NCBI GenBank assembly: GCA_947259765.1
Contig: CAMYNG010000015.1
Location: 1 to 62,434, forward strand
DNA length: 62,434 nucleotides
Direction of reading: 5' to 3'
From: an uncultured Ectothiorhodospiraceae bacterium
GTDB taxonomy: Bacteria > Pseudomonadota > Gammaproteobacteria > CAMYNG01
The notes beneath the pieces are model-generated. The model saw only the letters and a list, made by a program, of their open reading frames with translations. It was not told where the DNA came from and did not search any database. This document shows, piece after piece, positions 20,247 to 30,971 of the stretch (position 1 is the first letter of the stretch; every line of letters begins with the position of its first letter). A program made the translations under genes and the position numbers.

Positions 20247-21219
20247 TTTTCACGTTCCAACCGTCAATTCCCAACTGTGTCAAAGTAGCCAGCAGATCAT
20301 CATCCAATGGCGCGGTAAATTCCAGTGCGTCACCCGTATCAGGCAGGGTGAACGCCAGTTTCCAGGCGTGTAGAAACATGCGCTTGAGGCCGTGTGCCTG
20401 CATTTGCCGGTTGAAGGCTTCGTCGCCGTATTTCTCGTCCCCTGCCACCGGATGCCCACTCGACGCCGCATGCACGCGTATCTGATGAGTTCGCCCTGTG
20501 TGCAGGCTGACTTCGGCCAGACTCGCCAACGAGTCAATGTTGCGTGGTAAAAACTCGCTTAACGCCGGTTTACCATCTTCCGCGACACGCACGAGACGCT
20601 CTCCGGAACTCAGCATGTTCTTCCGCAGGGGCAACTCAACCCAGGTGCGCTTTGTCGGCCAGGGACCGCGCAGTAATACGAGATAACGTTTATCGACCTG
20701 ATTCTCCCGCAGCAAGCCATGCAACGCACGCAGCGCACTGCGTTTTTTCGCAATAAGCAGACACCCGGACGTGTCACGATCCAGCCGGTGCACCAGCTCC
20801 AGATAGGGCGCATCCGGGCGTGCAGCGCGTAACAATTCGATCACTCCGAGACGAATTCCACTACCACCGTGTACCGCCAGGCCAGACGGCTTATTAAGCA
20901 CCAGAAAACGCGCGTCTTCATACAACACCGCCTGTTCGATTCGCCGCACCAACTCTTGTCCGACAATCGGTGGCTCACCCGGCGCAGGCGTGCGCACCGG
21001 GGGTATGCGCACCGTGTCACCCGCTTGTAACCGATAGCTCGGTTTAATCCGGCCTTTGTTCACCCGAACTTCACCTTTGCGTAATATCCGGTACACCAGT
21101 GCCCGGGGTACGCCCCGCAACTTTGCGAGGAGAAAATTGTCGATTCGTTGACCAGCGAGATCGGAACTGATTTCCACCATTTCGACCCGGTTTTGTTTTA
21201 TTTCGCTGCTTTTAGCCAT
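20239..21219 (-). CDS. rluC: 23S rRNA pseudouridine synthase RluC
   Basis: A 326-residue RluA-family enzyme, probably modifying U955, U2504 and U2580 of 23S rRNA. An S4 RNA-binding domain (about 23-75, with RIDNFLLAKLRGVPRALVYR) precedes the catalytic domain. The catalytic Asp is D147 in HRLDRDTSG. GRTHQIRVH and HPVAGDEKYG are conserved. It is divergent from rne, the usual neighbour arrangement in Gammaproteobacteria. Confidence 0.93.
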   Translation of the reverse strand: MAKSSEIKQNRVEMVEISSDLAGQRIDNFLLAKLRGVPRALVYRILRKGEVRVNKGRIKPSYRLQAGDTVRIPPVRTPAPGEPPIVGQELVRRIEQAVLYEDARFLVLNKPSGLAVHGGSGIRLGVIELLRAARPDAPYLELVHRLDRDTSGCLLIAKKRSALRALHGLLRENQVDKRYLVLLRGPWPTKRTWVELPLRKNMLSSGERLVRVAEDGKPALSEFLPRNIDSLASLAEVSLHTGRTHQIRVHAASSGHPVAGDEKYGDEAFNRQMQAHGLKRMFLHAWKLAFTLPDTGDALEFTAPLDDDLLATLTQLGIDGWNVKND

Positions 21220-21594
21220 AGATCATTGCTATTAGTCTGGTCAGGTTTGCTGCAATTGGACAACACTGCTATAGTGCCAAACAGGTCACGGATTATCCGG
21301 GCCAGCGCTGTAAGTGCGCGTAATTTGACTGGTTTCGGGCCGTCCTGCAACAGGCAGGCGCCAAGATAGAACCCAAACGGGCTGCCGCAACAAAAATCCT
21401 TAATAGAGTCGTTTGCGGCGGCATGGAATGAACAAGCGCTCCCATGACCGAAATAAGGGCATGGCGGGCAGACCGGTATTGTATCGCCCCGAGAACTCCA
21501 CCGGGTGGTGGGGACCGACGGGAAGTGCGGTCTGGCGACCCCGCAGACTTGTTTAACAAGTCGTGGTCGAGCGCCGGAAAAATAAGGTTGTTAC
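21220..21594 (+). promoter_or_regulatory. rne promoter and long 5' untranslated leader
   Basis: The 375-bp gap between rluC and rne holds a candidate promoter TTGCTG (21247-21252), 17-base spacer, TATAGT (21270-21275). This would give a leader of about 310 nt, similar to the long E. coli rne leader through which RNase E regulates its own mRNA. GC-rich segments such as CTCCACCGGGTGGTGGGG near 21500 can form hairpins. No gene is supported here. Autoregulation is inferred by analogy. Confidence 0.55.
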
Positions 21595-24432
<2,838 letters not shown>

Positions 24433-24515
24433 TGAACAATAATCGGAGCAGTCGGCTTGCAACAAACTACCAAACTGTTCTGTCAACAATATCCCCTCTT
24501 AATCCTATAAACCAT

Positions 24516-24540
24516 CCGTTGCCGTCGTTGACGGCAGCGG
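24516..24540 (+). terminator. Strong hairpin downstream of rne
   Basis: CCGTTGCCGTC and GACGGCAGCGG form an 11-bp stem with one G-T pair and a 3-base loop, about 85 bp after the rne stop. There is no clear U tract, so it may stabilise the rne 3' end or end transcription only weakly. Confidence 0.45.
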
Positions 24541-24694
24541 GTGCTGCCTTCTGATACGCCAACGTGTTGCGGTAAACACCAATCGGCCAAAACGCAACCC
24601 CCCTCACATTTCGGGCTAAAGAGGATCACACTGGGTCCGCTATTAAGGGGCAGGCCATAAGGCCCTTCTGTAACTACAAACAAGCACTGGACCC

Positions 24695-25093
24695 ATGAGA
24701 CATTACCGAAACCTGTTTTTGTTCTGCCTGATCATGCTACCCGGCATTTTGTCGGCGAAAGAAGCCAGTACAAACGCTACGCGCTACATTGCACTTGAGC
24801 CACCACTGGTGATCAATGTTGACGACAACGGCTCAATCAGATTCCTCCAGGTTGCCGCTCAGGTGAGCGTAAAAACCCCTGACGCGGACGGACTTTTGGA
24901 GCACCACGACCCTGCTATCCGCGACGCGTTGATTATGCTTTTAAGTGGCAAGCAGGTGAGTGAAATTAGAACGGTAAAAGGCAAGGAACGCCTGCGTAAA
25001 CAAGCCCGATCAGAAATCCGTAAAATAATGAAAAAACAGACCGGTGAAAGCGTGATTGATGCTGTCTACTTTACCAGCTTTATCATTCAGTAA
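24695..25093 (+). CDS. Secreted FliL-like protein
   Basis: A 132-residue protein with a probable cleavable signal peptide (about 1-21, hydrophobic LFLFCLIMLPGILSA) followed by a FliL-like domain: RYIALEPPLVINV, FLQVAAQVSV, a helix with HDPAIRDALIMLLSGK, and the ending AVYFTSFIIQ. FliL proteins at the flagellar motor are membrane-anchored and periplasmic. Here the membrane helix appears to be a signal peptide instead. No flagellar gene is in the window. It probably acts in the periplasm, but its partner is unknown. Confidence 0.75.
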   Translation: MRHYRNLFLFCLIMLPGILSAKEASTNATRYIALEPPLVINVDDNGSIRFLQVAAQVSVKTPDADGLLEHHDPAIRDALIMLLSGKQVSEIRTVKGKERLRKQARSEIRKIMKKQTGESVIDAVYFTSFIIQ

Positions 25094-25110
25094 CTCAGGT
25101 TGGCAATCGC

Positions 25111-25620
25111 TTATGGCGAAGTTCGACCTTGATTCAGATGTTTTTCCTTAATGTCCGAGAGTAAACCTTGGGATGCGATCTCGACGAGATCAAAAACGCG
25201 ATCGAATCCCCGACGACCCCCATAGTAAGGGTCCGGTACTTCGGTTTCGGCCAGCTCATCGGCGAAATCAAGCAAGTAGTGAATGCGGTCCCGGAATTCC
25301 GGCGGCGACAGGGACATCAGTATTTCGTAATTGTCCGAGTCCATCGCGAGAACATAGTCATAGATTTCAAAATCCTGCTCCCGTACTCGGCGTGCCCGTA
25401 AATCACCAATCTCAATTCCGCGGTTGCGAGCCGTTGCCTGCGCCCGATCATCGGGCGGATTACCCACATGATATGCATGCGTACCCGCCGAGTCGGTTGT
25501 AACATGGCTGTCGACGCCCGCCTCTCGGGTTATATGACGAAAAACCCCTTCTGCCGTGGGTGACCGGCAAATGTTTCCCATGCACACAAACAGGACTTTG
25601 ACAGGTTTCGAGTCAGACAT
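25111..25620 (-). CDS. Low molecular weight protein-tyrosine phosphatase
   Basis: A 169-residue phosphatase with the P-loop CMGNICRS (C13 to S20) and the general-acid Asp in VPDPYYGG. The open frame reaches 25755, but the family start is the ATG at 25620 (MSDSKPVKVLFVCMGN). In Pseudomonas-like genomes this gene lies next to kdsB; here a plus-strand orphan ORF is inserted between them. Substrates may be tyrosine kinases of polysaccharide export, but no such kinase is in view. Confidence 0.92.
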   Translation of the reverse strand: MSDSKPVKVLFVCMGNICRSPTAEGVFRHITREAGVDSHVTTDSAGTHAYHVGNPPDDRAQATARNRGIEIGDLRARRVREQDFEIYDYVLAMDSDNYEILMSLSPPEFRDRIHYLLDFADELAETEVPDPYYGGRRGFDRVFDLVEIASQGLLSDIKEKHLNQGRTSP

Positions 25621-25764
25621 AGATCGCAAACTTCCAGACAATTGAAAAAAGCGGCGTGACCTTAACAAACACTTCGCGACACCACAACCGACCGTGCCAG
25701 AAGCCGATTTTTCAACCTTGAGGCAGATACTGGTGTATCCTGTGACTCGATACACGGCAAGGTA

Positions 25765-26031
25765 ATGACAACGCTAAAATTCAGTTTGCATCAACTACGC
25801 GGCATGATAGGTGTCGTTGTAAGTTATGAAGGCCAGCGATTTCAGGTGATAGAGGTCCTGGAAGACGGCCCTTACCTTGTCTTGCAACATAGCGAAGACA
25901 CATCGCTGCAACCCGATCAACACGGCGATCCACGCCGTCGCGTGCCGCACACCGTAACTATCCCGGTTTTCGAAAAAAATGGTAGCGAATTTCACAGCCG
26001 TTTGCTGTCACTTGATTTGATTGAATCCTGA
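25765..26031 (+). CDS. Conserved-looking hypothetical protein, 88 residues
   Basis: I do not recognise this gene. It starts with an ATG close after AAGG and ends just before the convergent kdsB. The product is soluble, with beta-rich patterns (MIGVVVSYEGQRFQVIEVLE, GPYLVLQHSED, HTVTIPVFEK) suggesting a small SH3-like barrel, and no signal peptide or cysteine. It lies between kdsB and the phosphatase gene, divergent from the latter, so it probably has its own promoter in 25621-25764. Confidence 0.65.
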   Translation: MTTLKFSLHQLRGMIGVVVSYEGQRFQVIEVLEDGPYLVLQHSEDTSLQPDQHGDPRRRVPHTVTIPVFEKNGSEFHSRLLSLDLIES

Positions 26032-26060
26032 ATCACTTTTTTTGACTCGACCTGCATAAC

Positions 26061-26825
26061 CTACCCTGATGGCAGTGCCTCGCGCACACGCCCAAGATCG
26101 GCCTTTGTATCGACACCGGGTGGTGGTATCCGCAACGCCTCCTCGACAGCGATCTGGTACTGATGCCACATTGCCCGTAGTTGCTCCAGCGATTCGATCT
26201 GTTCCAGCGGTGACGGTTGCAGTTGCCGATATTTCTTGAGAAAACCCGCGCGATAGGCGTACAAACCAATATGACGTTGGTATACCGGATGGTCTTGCGG
26301 CATTGATGGCTCACCGTGGGTGAACATTTCTCGATGCCAGGGTATCGGCGCTCGGCTGAAATACATGGCCAATCCTTCTTTGTCGCGCACAACCTTGACC
26401 ACATGTGGATCAAACATTTCGTTTTCACTCGTGATCGGCGTACAGAGTGTAGCGATCTGGCATTGCGAATGCCGATTCAGCAACTTTGCGACTTGATCAA
26501 GGCAAACCTGTGGCATCAAAGGTTCGTCGCCTTGCAGGTTAACAACGACATCATCCTGCGGCCAGTCAAAGCGTTCGACAACTTCGGCCAGTCTTTCAGT
26601 ACCATTGGCATGGTCGGCCGAAGTCATGCATACCTCGGCACCGAAGGCTTGTGCTGCGTTAAGAATACGATCGTCGTCGGTTGCGATAACAATTTCTTCT
26701 GCCCCGCTCTCCCTCGCGCGTTCGTAAACATGCTGAATTAGCGGTTTATCACCTATCGCCAACAATGGTTTGCCGGGTAACCGGGTCGAATCATATCGAG
26801 CTGGAATGACGATACGGAAACTCAA
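26061..26825 (-). CDS. kdsB: CMP-Kdo synthetase
   Basis: A 254-residue cytidylyltransferase that activates Kdo for transfer to lipid A. It has the nucleotide-binding start [15 protein letters not shown], then [18 protein letters not shown] (Mg-binding Asp) and [12 protein letters not shown]. The start is a TTG whose TTGA overlaps the stop codon of the upstream Trm112 gene, the only start that leaves the N-terminal strand complete. Part of the exbB-exbD-msbA-lpxK-ycaR-kdsB unit. Confidence 0.94.
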   Translation of the reverse strand: MSFRIVIPARYDSTRLPGKPLLAIGDKPLIQHVYERARESGAEEIVIATDDDRILNAAQAFGAEVCMTSADHANGTERLAEVVERFDWPQDDVVVNLQGDEPLMPQVCLDQVAKLLNRHSQCQIATLCTPITSENEMFDPHVVKVVRDKEGLAMYFSRAPIPWHREMFTHGEPSMPQDHPVYQRHIGLYAYRAGFLKKYRQLQPSPLEQIESLEQLRAMWHQYQIAVEEALRIPPPGVDTKADLGRVREALPSG

Positions 26826-27004
26826 TCCACTTCCTCGTCAGCGGCTAGCTGGCGTGCCTCCTCTTCGAGCATCACCGGAATGTCCTCGCGAATGGGAAAT
26901 GCCAACCTGTCTGCCTTGCAAATGAGCTCCGCCGCCGCTTTGTCAAACACAAGGGGTCCCTTGCAAACGGGACAGGCAAGTATATCAAGTAGTTTTCTAT
27001 CCAT
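26822..27004 (-). CDS. ycaR: Trm112 family protein (YcaR)
   Basis: A 60-residue protein ([18 protein letters not shown]...) with CPVC and a later single Cys in LICKAD, resembling the small zinc-ribbon-like activator Trm112. In bacteria it sits between lpxK and kdsB; its role there is not established. The upstream ATG at 27016 is less likely than 27004. It overlaps lpxK by 8 bp and kdsB by 4 bp, so tight translational coupling is expected. Confidence 0.9.
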   Translation of the reverse strand: MDRKLLDILACPVCKGPLVFDKAAAELICKADRLAFPIREDIPVMLEEEARQLAADEEVD

Positions 27005-27992
27005 TTCTGCTCTCAAGAAAATTTAGTAGTTGAATTCCAAACCCTTTTGGCAATTGCGCATCAACCGGCAAATACCAGAATCGTTCATTCTCAAAACGCC
27101 GGCATTTGACCGCGTCTTTTTCCGTCATAATCACCCACGCACCTTCGTCAAATTGTAAATCATTTTTTAAAAATAAATGATGGTCCGGAAAAACATGCTT
27201 GGTAAGTCGGGCGCCTTGCTTGGCTAACACCGAAAAAAATGCCTCTGGATTTCCTATCCCGGCAACCGCATGGACTTCCTGTCCCTGCAAGTCAGAAAGA
27301 GGGACCTGCAGTGATTCATCAACAAGGTTGACCAGGTGTTCACCATAATAGGTCATGGCGTACTCATTAGGTCCCGAAATGCCTTTGACGACACGCAAAT
27401 CCACGTCGTTCAATCTGCCACTGGGTTCGCGAAGTGGGCCCGCCGGTAGACAACGACCATTACCAAATCGCCGTGTACCATCGATGGTCGCGATCTCAAT
27501 CTGACGATGTAGCGCGTAATGTTGCAATCCATCGTCGCTTAAAATCACATCACAATCCTGATGTTCAAGCAAGGCACGCGCATCCGCAACCCGATCCGGC
27601 CCCACCGCCATTGGGCACTGAGTGCGACGTGAAATTACAATGGCCTCATCACCGACAATAAACGCATCGGAATCCGGCCTTACCTGCTGTGGCCACTTGC
27701 TGGCCTTGCCACCGTAGCCCCGGCTAACTATTCCCGGACGGTAACCTGATTCGCGAAGAAATTGCGCAAGCCAAATCACCAGTGGAGTTTTACCTGTACC
27801 GCCGACCGTAATATTGCCGACCACAATGACCGGTACACCGACATTTGTTGCCTTGAACAAACCGATTCCATAGGCCTTGCGACGGATACAAACAATAAAA
27901 CAGTACAGCCAGGAAAGCGGGGTTAAAAAAAGCGACCAACTTGTTCTGCTGTACCAGATACGCTCCAGATTTTCATTCAGCTTAAACGCCAT
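26997..27992 (-). CDS. lpxK: Tetraacyldisaccharide 4'-kinase
   Basis: A 331-residue inner-membrane kinase making lipid IVA by 4'-phosphorylation. An N-terminal hydrophobic anchor ([15 protein letters not shown]) precedes the P-loop [27 protein letters not shown] and FPDHHLF are conserved catalytic-site blocks. It starts 5 bp after msbA. Confidence 0.95.
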   Translation of the reverse strand: MAFKLNENLERIWYSRTSWSLFLTPLSWLYCFIVCIRRKAYGIGLFKATNVGVPVIVVGNITVGGTGKTPLVIWLAQFLRESGYRPGIVSRGYGGKASKWPQQVRPDSDAFIVGDEAIVISRRTQCPMAVGPDRVADARALLEHQDCDVILSDDGLQHYALHRQIEIATIDGTRRFGNGRCLPAGPLREPSGRLNDVDLRVVKGISGPNEYAMTYYGEHLVNLVDESLQVPLSDLQGQEVHAVAGIGNPEAFFSVLAKQGARLTKHVFPDHHLFLKNDLQFDEGAWVIMTEKDAVKCRRFENERFWYLPVDAQLPKGFGIQLLNFLESRNG

Positions 27993-27997
27993 AGCGG

Positions 27998-29770
27998 CTA
28001 TGCGTTGCTTTTTGAACTTTCATTGAACTGCATTCGGTACAGGCCAGCGTAAATACCCCCTTTCTCTAAAAGGTCCGTGTGCTTGCCCGTCTCTACAATA
28101 CGACCATTTTGCAACACGACAATTTTATCAGCCCGCTCTATGGTCGATAAGCGGTGCGCGATTACCAGCGTCGTTCGGTTTTCGATCAACGTTTCCAGTG
28201 CCTCCTGAATATAACGCTCCGACTCCGTATCCAAAGCAGAGGTTGCTTCATCAAGAATCAGCACTGGCGCATCCTTAAGCAAGGCACGAGCGATGGCAAG
28301 ACGCTGTCGTTGGCCACCCGATAACAAAACGCCGTCCTCGCCAACGATGGTTTCCAGTCCTTCAGGCTGTTGCTCGATGAACTCCATTGCATGCGCGGCT
28401 CTAGCTGCGGATTCAATCTGGTCCATGGTCGCTTCTTTCTCAAGATCGCCATAAGCGATGTTATGAGCAATGGTGTCGTTAAATAAGGTCACCTGTTGGC
28501 TAACCAGGGCGAACTGGGCGCGCAGATCGTGCAGTTTAAACTCTCTTACATCCTTGCCATCCAGGGTGATTGTGCCGCGATCTGTCTCATAAAACCTGGG
28601 CAACAGGTTTACCAAAGTGGTTTTACCCGAGCCCGAACGCCCCACCAGAGCAACAGTTTCGCCGGGATTGATGGTTAAATTAATTTCTGAAAGCACATCA
28701 CCTTTTGCTTTGCTATACCCAAACGACACGTTTTCAAATTTAATCTGACCCGTAGCACGTTGCAGTTCGCGTGTTCCGGTATCCTGCTCAATGGGTTGAT
28801 CGAGGAATGTAAACACGCTCTGCGCCGCCGCAATCCCCTGTTGCAAACTGGCATTGATGGTTGTTAGTCGTCGCACGGGCTGCGTTAGCAACAACATCGC
28901 GGTCATAAAGGAAATAAAGGTACCGGGTGTAATTGATTCAAGTAAATCCGGCAACGTCGCCATGTACACAATGAGCGCAAACGCCATTGCCACCAGAAAT
29001 TGTACGAACGGAACACTAAATGCATTCGTGGCTGCCAATTTTAGATGTTGACGCCGATTGTATTCGTTAATATCGGAAAATTTATTCTCTTCATAAAACT
29101 GGCCGCCAAAAATCTTGATGACACGATTGCCGTCAATTGCCTCTTCCGTTACGTGGCTGACGTTACCCATGGAGCCCTGGATGCGTCTACTCAATTTTCG
29201 AAAGCGCTTGCCCACTACAACCACGATCGCGACCAGAAATGGCGCCAACACGATAAACACAATGGACAGTTTCATGCTGGTATAAAACATAAGCACAAGC
29301 AGCGCGATCACCGTCAGGATATCCCGAACAAGCGTAGTGATTACTGTAGTGGATGCTTGCGCCAACTGCTCTACGTCATAAAGCAACTTCGCAATCAAGA
29401 CTCCGGAAGACGAACTGTCGTAGAATGAAATGGGCAGCACCAATAGCTGGCGAAACATTTTTCGGCGCAAATCACGGATCACATGCCTCGCCACCCAGGC
29501 CATACCGAAGTTTGAAATAAATCCGGTGACGGTTCTGACCAGAAACACCGCGATGATCAAAATCGGGATCCATTTTATTGACTGCGGATCTTTTTTGACA
29601 AAACTCTCGTCCAGCATCGGTTGCATCAGGCGCGCAAAACCGGCATCGGTGGTTGCATAGAGAGCCATGGCAAGAATCGCCATTAAGAACAATTTCCAGT
29701 ACGGCAAAACCTGCCGGAGTAGCCGACGGTATACCGCCATGCCGTCCTGCATTTGAGAGTTTTCAGACAT
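27998..29770 (-). CDS. msbA: Lipid A export ATP-binding/permease protein MsbA
   Basis: A 590-residue half-transporter that flips lipid A-core across the inner membrane as a homodimer. Six membrane helices fill about the first 320 residues. The nucleotide-binding domain has Walker A GRSGSGKT (about 377), signature LSGGQRQR (about 481), Walker B LILDEATSALD and the H-loop AHRLSTIE. Its place between exbD and lpxK fits MsbA rather than another exporter. Confidence 0.94.
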   Translation of the reverse strand: MSENSQMQDGMAVYRRLLRQVLPYWKLFLMAILAMALYATTDAGFARLMQPMLDESFVKKDPQSIKWIPILIIAVFLVRTVTGFISNFGMAWVARHVIRDLRRKMFRQLLVLPISFYDSSSSGVLIAKLLYDVEQLAQASTTVITTLVRDILTVIALLVLMFYTSMKLSIVFIVLAPFLVAIVVVVGKRFRKLSRRIQGSMGNVSHVTEEAIDGNRVIKIFGGQFYEENKFSDINEYNRRQHLKLAATNAFSVPFVQFLVAMAFALIVYMATLPDLLESITPGTFISFMTAMLLLTQPVRRLTTINASLQQGIAAAQSVFTFLDQPIEQDTGTRELQRATGQIKFENVSFGYSKAKGDVLSEINLTINPGETVALVGRSGSGKTTLVNLLPRFYETDRGTITLDGKDVREFKLHDLRAQFALVSQQVTLFNDTIAHNIAYGDLEKEATMDQIESAARAAHAMEFIEQQPEGLETIVGEDGVLLSGGQRQRLAIARALLKDAPVLILDEATSALDTESERYIQEALETLIENRTTLVIAHRLSTIERADKIVVLQNGRIVETGKHTDLLEKGGIYAGLYRMQFNESSKSNA

Positions 29771-29780
29771 GTCGCCTGGG

Positions 29781-30197
29781 CTAGTTTTTAGTCTGCTTGG
29801 TTGCCAGATTGATATTTGTCAGACCCAGTTGACGCGCCGCATCCATGGCTCGGATCGCAGCTTCATAGGAAGCGCCTTTGTCGCCACTAATGATTACCTG
29901 TGGTTCGGCACCTTCCTTAAGGGCACTGCGGATCGCTCGTTTGAGGGTTATCACTCGATTGTCGGTGACAAGTTGTTGATTAATGAAGTAACGTCCCTGA
30001 CTGTCGATACTGATCTCAATAACAACTTTTTCAACTTTCAGTTTTTCGCCTGTAGCCTCGGGCAGATCAACACTAATTTTTGTTTCACGGTTAAAGGTGG
30101 TCGAAACCATAAAAAAAATCAGCAGCAAAAACACCACATCGATAAGTGGCGTAAGATCGACCTGCGGATATTCTGAAGAACGGGATTTCCAGATCAC
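29781..30197 (-). CDS. exbD: ExbD/TolR family biopolymer transporter
   Basis: A 138-residue proton-channel partner with one N-terminal membrane helix (DVVFLLLIFFMVSTTF) carrying the key Asp of the family (PLIDVVF) and a periplasmic C-terminal domain. The GTG start overlaps the exbB stop (GTGA). With ExbB it uses the proton gradient to power an outer-membrane process; no tonB or tolA is adjacent. Confidence 0.92.
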   Translation of the reverse strand: MIWKSRSSEYPQVDLTPLIDVVFLLLIFFMVSTTFNRETKISVDLPEATGEKLKVEKVVIEISIDSQGRYFINQQLVTDNRVITLKRAIRSALKEGAEPQVIISGDKGASYEAAIRAMDAARQLGLTNINLATKQTKN

Positions 30198-30829
30198 GCA
30201 GCAGCTCCGGCGCGGCCTTCCTGCTCACGATCACCATGCATTACATCAACGATTTTAAGCGCCTCTTCTTCCATTTTCAGCACGAGTTCGTCTACGCGAC
30301 GACGGAAAAAGCGGTAAAACATCAGTGAAGGGATAGCCACCACCAACCCGGCCGCGGTGGTAATTAACGCTTCGGAGATACCTCCCGCCAGAACGGAAGG
30401 ATTACCGACACCCTGGGTTGTAATTGCGGCAAACACCTTAATCATGCCAATAACCGTGCCCAGCAGACCCAAGAGAGGAGTGATAGACGCGATAGTACCG
30501 AGCATATTCAGGTAACGCTCAAGTTCCAACACGACCTGACGGCCGGTCTCTTCGATACTCTCTTTCATGATTTCACGGGGGTGGAATCGGTTCATCAACC
30601 CCGCAGCCAACACGCGGCCCAGCGGCGAGCTGGCTCGCAACGCCTGTATGTGCTGAGTATCAAGTTTGTCCGTTTTATACCATTGCCAGATTTGCGCCAC
30701 CAGGTTTTTCGGAATGATCCGCTCTCGCTGCAGACTCCAGAAACGCTCGCCCACAATTGCCAGTGCAATCACTGAACTCAGTATGATGGGGATCATTAAC
30801 CAACCCCCGGCCTGGATCATTTCAAACAC
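30194..30829 (-). CDS. exbB: ExbB/TolQ/MotA family proton channel
   Basis: A 211-residue membrane protein with three helices (about 9-28, 105-130 and 145-170) and the conserved LGTVIGMIKVF and ISEALITTAAGLVVAIP blocks. The start is a GTG at 30829, with an ATG four codons in as an alternative. It heads the exbBD-msbA-lpxK-ycaR-kdsB run, with 142 bp separating it from comEC, so a promoter is likely there. Confidence 0.92.
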   Translation of the reverse strand: MFEMIQAGGWLMIPIILSSVIALAIVGERFWSLQRERIIPKNLVAQIWQWYKTDKLDTQHIQALRASSPLGRVLAAGLMNRFHPREIMKESIEETGRQVVLELERYLNMLGTIASITPLLGLLGTVIGMIKVFAAITTQGVGNPSVLAGGISEALITTAAGLVVAIPSLMFYRFFRRRVDELVLKMEEEALKIVDVMHGDREQEGRAGAAA

Positions 30830-30971
30830 GTTAGTTGCTTCCTTTGCTGTCAGAAATTGCTATGGGTCGTAACTGTAACAAAGTCAGCCCGCCCCTGAAA
30901 GTGCATGTTCGGAAAGGACTTTTTGTTATTGCCATTGAACACGCGGGTTTGTAACGAATTCGATGTCCAAA

